Shown piece by piece: positions 5,709 to 10,083 of a stretch of 10,083 nt of DNA (positions are counted from its first letter, which is position 1; every line of letters begins with the position of its first letter). The stretch covers positions 1 through 10,083 of the forward strand of contig JAIEDJ010000174.1 in assembly GCA_029068025.1 (NCBI GenBank). The letters run 5' to 3'. Origin of the DNA: Oscillospiraceae bacterium. Its GTDB lineage: Bacteria; Bacillota; Clostridia; Oscillospirales; Ruminococcaceae. Under the pieces are notes generated by a model, which saw only the letters and a program-made list of their open reading frames with translations, did no database searches and was not told the origin of the DNA. The position numbers and the translations under genes were made by a program.

Positions 5709-7022
5709 ATGAGAAATTACAAAACGCAAATGGAAGCCGCCAGGCGCGGCATTATCACCCCCGAGATGAAAACAGTCGCCGATAAGGAATTCACCGCCCC
5801 CGAGACGATCCGCGCAAGGGTCGCCGACGGCAGCGTATGTATTCCGGCGAACATCAACCACACCGCGCTTTCCGCCGAGGGTATCGGCAGCGGTCTGCGG
5901 ACTAAGATCAACGTAAATCTCGGCATTTCCGGCGACGCAAAAGACTACGACCTTGAAATGCAAAAAGTCGATATGTCGATAAAATTCGGCGCGGAAGCCA
6001 TTATGGACTTGTCCAACTACGGCAAGACCAACACGTTCCGCCGTGAGCTTATCGCGAAGTCACCCGCGATGATCGGAACCGTGCCGATGTATGACGCTAT
6101 CGGCTATCTCGAAAAAGACTTGCTTGAGATCACCGCTGCGGACTTCCTTAAGGTAGTCCGCGCTCACGCGGAAGAGGGCGTGGACTTTATGACGATCCAT
6201 GCCGGTATCAACCGCCGCGCCGTTGAAGCGTTCAAGCGTGACCCGCGCAAGATGAATATAGTATCGCGCGGCGGCTCGCTGCTGTTCGCGTGGATGGCTA
6301 TGACGGGAAACGAAAACCCGTTTTTCGAGCATTATGATGAAGTTCTTGAAATTCTCCGCGAATATGATGTTACCATATCGCTCGGCGACGCGCTCCGTCC
6401 CGGCTGTATCGACGACAGCACCGACGCGGGGCAGATCGCGGAGCTTATCGAGCTTGGAGCGCTCACCGAACGCGCTTGGGCAAAGGACGTGCAGGTCATG
6501 GTAGAAGGACCGGGACATATGGCAATGAACGAGATCGCCGCTAATATGCAGCTTCAAAAGCGTATCTGCCATAACGCGCCGTTCTATGTTCTCGGTCCGC
6601 TTGTGACCGATATAGCGCCCGGCTACGATCATATCACGTCTGCGATAGGCGGAGCAATAGCGGCGGCCTCGGGCGCGGATTTCCTGTGCTATGTAACGCC
6701 CGCCGAGCACCTCAGACTTCCCGATCTGAACGACGTTAAAGAGGGCATAGTCGCAAGCAAGATAGCCGCTCATGCCGCCGATATCGCAAAGGGTGTTCCT
6801 CACGCAAGAGACAAGGATAACGCAATGGCAGAAGCCCGTCACGCGGTCGATTGGGATAAGATGTTCGATATCGCCATCGACCCCGACAAAGCGAAAGCGT
6901 ATTTTGAGAGCACACCGCCGGCTGACCGTCACACCTGCTCGATGTGCGGAAAGATGTGCGCAGTCCGTACAACAAATATGATACTTAACGGAGAAGAGGT
7001 AAAGTTCTGCTCCGAAAAATAA
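5709..7022 (+). CDS. thiC: Phosphomethylpyrimidine synthase ThiC (short form)
   Basis: 437 aa. ThiC is the radical SAM enzyme that rearranges 5-aminoimidazole ribotide (AIR) into hydroxymethylpyrimidine phosphate, the pyrimidine half of thiamine. Motifs in order: CIPANINH (44-51), KINVNLGISGD (66-76), GAEAIMDLSNYG (94-105), FMTIHAG (160-166), VSRGGS (185-190), VMVEGPGHM (263-271) and TDIAPGYDHITSAIGGA (300-316). H270 in EGPGH and H334 in TPAEHL occupy the places of the metal-binding histidine pair. The C-terminal cluster motif is C410-x2-C413-x3-C417, one residue shorter between the last two cysteines than the CX2CX4C of the long E. coli-type enzyme. The protein lacks the N-terminal extension of the 600+ aa form, as in many anaerobes. 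GGGGG follows the thiT stop and precedes the ATG by 7 nt. It is co-transcribed with thiT. Confidence 0.97.
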   Translation: MRNYKTQMEAARRGIITPEMKTVADKEFTAPETIRARVADGSVCIPANINHTALSAEGIGSGLRTKINVNLGISGDAKDYDLEMQKVDMSIKFGAEAIMDLSNYGKTNTFRRELIAKSPAMIGTVPMYDAIGYLEKDLLEITAADFLKVVRAHAEEGVDFMTIHAGINRRAVEAFKRDPRKMNIVSRGGSLLFAWMAMTGNENPFFEHYDEVLEILREYDVTISLGDALRPGCIDDSTDAGQIAELIELGALTERAWAKDVQVMVEGPGHMAMNEIAANMQLQKRICHNAPFYVLGPLVTDIAPGYDHITSAIGGAIAAASGADFLCYVTPAEHLRLPDLNDVKEGIVASKIAAHAADIAKGVPHARDKDNAMAEARHAVDWDKMFDIAIDPDKAKAYFESTPPADRHTCSMCGKMCAVRTTNMILNGEEVKFCSEK

Positions 7023-7030
7023 CACAAGCG

Positions 7031-7134
7031 AAGCGGGGGAGTCCAAAGGACGAAGCGATAGCGGAGTACTTTGGACTCCGCCGAGGGCAAACCGCAGCGA
7101 AGCGAGGATTTGCCCGACCGCTGAGCGTTTTTAA
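7031..7134 (+). repeat. Composite palindromic element, copy 1
   Basis: This stretch holds two hairpins and a tail. Hairpin A pairs GGAGTCCAAAG (7038-7048) with CTTTGGACTCC (7069-7079), 11 perfect pairs, with a 20-nt loop containing CGAAGCGA. A CCGCCGAG linker follows. Hairpin B pairs GGGCAAA (7085-7091) with TTTGCCC (7109-7115), with loop motif GCGAAGCGAGG. The tail CGACCGCTGAGCGTTTTT (7115-7132) matches the tail of copy 2. It begins directly after thiC and could affect mRNA 3' ends. There is no coding potential beyond shadows. Confidence 0.7.
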
Positions 7135-7148
7135 TCAAGTAAGGCGGG

Positions 7149-7237
7149 GGCGTACAAAAGTGAAGCGAAGCGAAGCTTTTGTGCGCCGCGAGCGAAATTT
7201 TTCGCAGAAAAATTTCGCGACCGCCAAGCGTTTTAAA
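7149..7237 (+). repeat. Composite palindromic element, copy 2
   Basis: Same architecture as copy 1 with different stem sequences. Hairpin C pairs 7149-7160 (GGCGTACAAAAG) with 7176-7187 (CTTTTGTGCGCC), 11 pairs plus one G-T, with a 15-nt loop TGAAGCGAAGCGAAG. A CGCGAG linker follows. Hairpin D pairs GCGAAATTTTTC (7192-7203) with GAAAAATTTCGC (7207-7218), 12 perfect pairs, loop GCA. The tail CGACCGCCAAGCGTTTT (7218-7234) matches copy 1 except at two bases. The element ends about 13 nt before the next ATG, so it also forms the 5' leader of that gene. Confidence 0.7.
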
Positions 7238-7249
7238 AAGGAAGCACAA

Positions 7250-7855
7250 ATGAATAAATTGATCCCGAAGATCGGCGCGGGTATCGTTACCGCCGCGGTT
7301 TTTCTGTTTGCAGTTTGCCTGATAACGAACTTTAATTTCGGCTCGTATTTTGTTTGTATGTTTTTGCCGATAGGATATATTATGACGACGGCGGGCTTTC
7401 ATCACGAAAGCGATGAAGACCGAAAAACCGCCGCGAACATCGGGCTGATCTTCTCCGCGGTGTATGCCGTGTTGATCTTCCTCGTTTATTTTGCGCAGAC
7501 AACAAGCGTCCGCTTGGATGATATGAACGAACAGGCGCTGAAAATACTTGATTTCAAACGCGGCGGACTGATCTTTAATTACGATCTTCTCGGGTACGGA
7601 ATGATGGCGCTGTCTACATTCTTTCTCGGACTGACGGTCAAGCCGAAGAACAAAGCGGACAAGTGGCTGAAATATCTGATGATGATCCACGGAGCGTTTT
7701 TTGTCAGCTGCTTTATAATGCCCATGACGGGAGTTTTCAGCGGAATGTCCGACGGAGAGACAAGCATTGGCGGCGTTATCGCGCTTGTTTGCTGGTGTGT
7801 GTATTTTCTGCCGATAGGCATACTTTCGTTTGTGCATTTTAATGTTAAACGGTAA
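7250..7855 (+). CDS. Six-TM integral membrane protein of unknown function
   Basis: 201 aa with about six membrane segments (roughly 9-27, 30-50, 62-82, 108-128, 138-160, 173-195). A hydrophilic loop after segment 2 (HHESDEDRK) and another at 84-105 separate them; KPKNKADK (131-138) is a basic, probably cytoplasmic loop. The start is ATG 7250 because AAGGAAG (7238-7244) lies just upstream. The frame stays open back to a GTG at 7160, but that extension would be translated palindromic repeat (MKRSEAFVRRERNF), so I reject it. No family or catalytic motif recognised. The next gene begins 20 nt downstream, so the two are probably co-transcribed. Confidence 0.8.
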   Translation: MNKLIPKIGAGIVTAAVFLFAVCLITNFNFGSYFVCMFLPIGYIMTTAGFHHESDEDRKTAANIGLIFSAVYAVLIFLVYFAQTTSVRLDDMNEQALKILDFKRGGLIFNYDLLGYGMMALSTFFLGLTVKPKNKADKWLKYLMMIHGAFFVSCFIMPMTGVFSGMSDGETSIGGVIALVCWCVYFLPIGILSFVHFNVKR

Positions 7856-7875
7856 ATTTTTTTAAGGAGATCAAA

Positions 7876-9300
7876 ATGGGACGCTTTTTCTCAAATATTC
7901 AAGTCAAGTGTGGTTTGAGTAAGGACGAGTTTGTTGAAAAGTTCAAAAACTCGCTCGACGGCTATGAGATCTGCGGCAGGGACGAGGCTGATATTATTTA
8001 CCGCGCGGCATTTTCAGAGCGCTATGCGACGTTTGCGCGGCTTGAATACCACAACGATCCCGACACGCTTTTTGAGGACGCAGAAATGTTTTCGGAAGCG
8101 TTGAAAACGAGTGTTTTTACAATAACAGCCGAGGACAGTGATTTTGCGGCATTGTCGCTTTTTACGGACGGCAGTCAGACGGACGATGTTGTTGTCGGCA
8201 TCGGCGAGGACTACGGCGTAGAGGAAAGTCCCGCCGAACCCACGTTGTGGCAGCCGCTGCTGAAGCCCGGGACGACGTTCGGAGAGCTGGCGGAGATCTG
8301 GGAAAAGAACGAGATATTTGTTGAAGACGCACTTGCAAATTCCGCGCAGCTGTTCGGCATAGAGCCGCAATTTATGCTTGCGGAATTCAGGGAGCTGAAC
8401 GACAGTGATTCGGTTCTGCTATGCTTTAAGAAAAAAGCCAACGCCGCACCGCGCAAAACAACAAAAAAGCCCGATATTATCACCGCGTTTGATACCGTAT
8501 TTGAAGCGGAGCTATCGCCCCGCGGTTTCCGCCGTATCAAAAAAGGTTCGTTTGTCAGGGTGATCGGCAGCGAGATATTACCGATCATCGAATACCGCAA
8601 TACAAGCTCTGGGAAAAAGAAGTCGTTCACCGTGTGCACGAATATGTATACCGTTTATAAACCGCTGAGCGCAGTCAAAGAACGCGGATTTTTCTGGCCT
8701 GTGCCGTATCTGTGTACGATATATGAGTCGTCTTATCACCCCGAAAGGTATGAAGATGAGACCTTTAACAAAATGAACGAGATCTGCTATGACCCGAACG
8801 ACAGCGCCGACATGATAAGAGCCGCTCATGAAGCGCTTGAATTCACGAAACAACTGGCACTGCCCCAATACGATCTTGTTACGGATCTGACCTCATTTTT
8901 GAAAATAAGCAGAGGGGTCTCCGAAAATGCCGGCTGGATACATAATCTTGAAAAATGCCGCGACCCCAAAGCTCTTGAAAAAGCCTTTTTTGAGCTTCTG
9001 TATGTGAAAACGCGCTACAAAGGCGATTTTTTGGAATTTCTCCTAAGCGAGGAAGATTATAATAAAATGATAGAGGCGGTAAAAGCGCGGAACTTTGAGC
9101 CGTGGGAAGACCCATATCCCTATCACGATCAGCCATACTCCAAATACAGAGATAATTGGGTCAAAGGCGCCGTCGAGTGCCGCGAGATACTTGACAAAAC
9201 GCTTGCCGACAGTGAGTTTTGTGCTATTATAAACGAGGAATTGGAGCACCGCAAATCGGAAAACATCAAAACGCTTGCAGAACTCGGCGTTGAAATTTAA
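7876..9300 (+). CDS. Two-domain protein with DUF4304-like C-terminal half
   Basis: 474 aa, soluble, acidic. Residues 1-185 form one domain of a type common in clostridial genomes (MGRFFSNIQVKCG start, a central AEMFSEALKTSVFTITAEDSDF, and a second part with WQPLLKPGTTFGELAEIW and ELNDSDSVLLCF). A Lys/Ala/Thr/Pro-rich linker (188-199) leads to a C-terminal domain that begins FDTVFEAELSPRGFRRIKKGSFVRVIG, which resembles the start of DUF4304 (a helix, then a GF-basic turn, then an R-containing strand). The remainder is largely helical and unassigned. No enzyme motif is seen. AAGGAG (7864-7869) lies 6 nt before the ATG. The coding call is firm; the DUF4304 link is tentative. Confidence 0.82.
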   Translation: MGRFFSNIQVKCGLSKDEFVEKFKNSLDGYEICGRDEADIIYRAAFSERYATFARLEYHNDPDTLFEDAEMFSEALKTSVFTITAEDSDFAALSLFTDGSQTDDVVVGIGEDYGVEESPAEPTLWQPLLKPGTTFGELAEIWEKNEIFVEDALANSAQLFGIEPQFMLAEFRELNDSDSVLLCFKKKANAAPRKTTKKPDIITAFDTVFEAELSPRGFRRIKKGSFVRVIGSEILPIIEYRNTSSGKKKSFTVCTNMYTVYKPLSAVKERGFFWPVPYLCTIYESSYHPERYEDETFNKMNEICYDPNDSADMIRAAHEALEFTKQLALPQYDLVTDLTSFLKISRGVSENAGWIHNLEKCRDPKALEKAFFELLYVKTRYKGDFLEFLLSEEDYNKMIEAVKARNFEPWEDPYPYHDQPYSKYRDNWVKGAVECREILDKTLADSEFCAIINEELEHRKSENIKTLAELGVEI

Positions 9301-9326
9301 CACACCGCGCGAAAGGAAAATCCCCA

Positions 9327-10064
9327 ATGAAAAAGATCCCCGCAAAATTAAGCAAGTTCGAGGACTATCTGAGAAGCACCGAAAAGCCCGCAGTCGAGAT
9401 AAAATTCAAACAGGCAGACACTCTGCCATGGGAGAGCAAGTGCGGCGGCTGTCCGTATCTCAGAAGCGAAGCGGACTATCCGCGCGACAAGGACGGAAAG
9501 GCCATGATGTTCCTAGCACAGATAAACCTTGACGATATGCCGCACCTTGAGGACTTCCCCGAGCACGGACTTTTGCAGTTTTATATCGGCGACGACGACT
9601 TTTACGGCGGCAATTCACCGTGCAAGGTGATCTATATTCCCGAATACGAAAAGGACAAAACAGCGCTGCTGTCAAAAAATCCCTTTGAGGATGATTACAT
9701 GGACAGAACTCCGTTTGTAAACGAGGGTAAGATGAAATTCAAGCCTTCAAGCAGATTTATCTGCTCCGAATGTAAGGAATTCGAGCAAAAATTCGAGGAT
9801 AAAGTCACCGAAACGGAGTATGACGCATTATATAAAATTTGCTGTTCGGACGGAAGCCTTGTCGGCGGCTATCCGCTGTTCGTTCAGCACTCTCCCGCGT
9901 ATTACGATGACGGTCTGTACGATGTTTTACTGCTGCAGCTTGACTGCGACGACGAGTGCGAGATAATGTTCGGTGATTCGGGAAACTGCTATTTCCTTAT
10001 TTCAAAGGAAGACCTGAAAAACAAGAATTTCGATAACGTTGAGTACGGCTGGCAGTGCTGCTGA
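9327..10064 (+). CDS. DUF1963 / YwqG-family protein
   Basis: 245 aa. Family marks are clear: LPWESKCGGCPYL (33-45), YPRDKDGKAMMFLAQINLDDMPHLEDFPEHGLLQFYI (51-87 region), VGGYPLFVQHSP (179-190), LLLQLDCDDECEIMFGDSGNCYFLI (201-225) and a closing GW. The YwqG/DUF1963 fold is a cytoplasmic alpha/beta protein with no firmly established activity; members occur in clostridial gene arrays and some are thought to be immunity-type proteins. Unusual here are twelve cysteines, including two CxxC pairs, C39-GG-C42 where SKFGGLPYL-like sequence is usual, and C146-SE-C149, which could form a metal site. AAAGGA (9311-9317 region) precedes the ATG. Confidence 0.88.
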   Translation: MKKIPAKLSKFEDYLRSTEKPAVEIKFKQADTLPWESKCGGCPYLRSEADYPRDKDGKAMMFLAQINLDDMPHLEDFPEHGLLQFYIGDDDFYGGNSPCKVIYIPEYEKDKTALLSKNPFEDDYMDRTPFVNEGKMKFKPSSRFICSECKEFEQKFEDKVTETEYDALYKICCSDGSLVGGYPLFVQHSPAYYDDGLYDVLLLQLDCDDECEIMFGDSGNCYFLISKEDLKNKNFDNVEYGWQCC

Positions 10065-10073
10065 GGGATTTTT

Positions 10074-10083
10074 ATGGGTAAAC
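10074..10083 (+). CDS. Start of a further gene, cut by window edge
   Basis: ATGGGTAAAC follows a GAGGG (10063-10067) at 6 nt spacing, 9 nt after the DUF1963 gene stops. Only M-G-K is visible, so nothing can be said of the product; the spacing suggests the same transcript. Confidence 0.5.

Noticed and set aside
7109..7237. Hairpins B and D as the intrinsic terminator of thiC
   Set aside because: The T-runs are separated from the stems by 13 or more bases of tail, so neither fits a standard terminator; a role in 3' end formation remains possible but unsupported.
7023..7249. Possible CRISPR array
   Set aside because: The recurring GAAGCGA motif is short, irregularly spaced and lies in hairpin loops; there are no uniform repeats and spacers and no cas genes.
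5223..7837. Long open frames on the minus strand opposite thiT, thiC and the membrane protein gene
   Set aside because: Their translations are rich in Arg, His and Cys, match no family, and lie exactly antisense to firmly identified genes; they are codon-bias shadows.

Overview
The window looks like chromosomal DNA of an anaerobic Firmicute, most likely a clostridial gut-type lineage (Oscillospirales/Ruminococcaceae-like). This is inferred from the near-even base composition, strong GGAGG-type ribosome binding sites, the ECF-type thiamine transporter subunit ThiT (largely a Firmicutes protein), the short (about 440 aa) form of ThiC behind a TPP riboswitch, and several small domain families that are frequent in such genomes. 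Every convincing gene is on the + strand. I see no tRNA, rRNA, CRISPR array, transposase or integrase.

Left block (1-4777): eight tightly packed genes, with overlaps of 4 nt or gaps of 6-27 nt and almost all with their own Shine-Dalgarno sequence, so probably one long transcript whose promoter lies outside the window. In order: a remnant of an SMI1/KNR4-like (SUKH-type) protein that appears frameshifted near its visible start; a 5-TM membrane protein; a GNAT acetyltransferase; a lipoprotein with a C-terminal DUF4253 domain; a small PC4/YdbC-type single-stranded nucleic acid binding protein; an unrecognised 183 aa protein; a microbial poly(ADP-ribose) glycohydrolase-type macrodomain protein (TIGR02452 family); and a fusion of an iron-sulfur flavoprotein-like FMN reductase with an ElaA-like GNAT domain. 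The GNAT half of that fusion carries an in-frame insertion of about 33 codons made almost entirely of DNA hairpins.

Middle block (4778-7022): a complete thiamine regulatory unit. A near-consensus sigma-A promoter (TTGACA, 16 bp, TATAAT with extended -10) is followed by a leader with a 12-bp perfect inverted repeat, a TPP riboswitch, an intrinsic terminator, and then thiT and thiC. When TPP is plentiful the transcript should stop at the terminator; when it is scarce the cell should both import thiamine (ThiT) and make the pyrimidine moiety (ThiC). A tandem direct repeat between the aptamer and the terminator is a good candidate antiterminator strand.

Right block (7023-10083): a 227-bp intergenic region built of two tandem copies of a composite palindromic element (variable stems, recurring GAAGCGA loop motif, shared tail), followed by a 6-TM membrane protein, a 474 aa two-domain protein with a DUF4304-like C-terminal half, a DUF1963/YwqG-family protein with two CxxC pairs, and the first codons of another gene. 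The side blocks resemble the arrays of small orphan and immunity-like genes (SUKH, DUF1963, DUF4253 and the like) found in clostridial accessory regions, but no toxin gene is visible, so that reading is an inference. The most unusual DNA-level signals are the hairpin insertion inside the acetyltransferase gene and the composite palindromes downstream of thiC.
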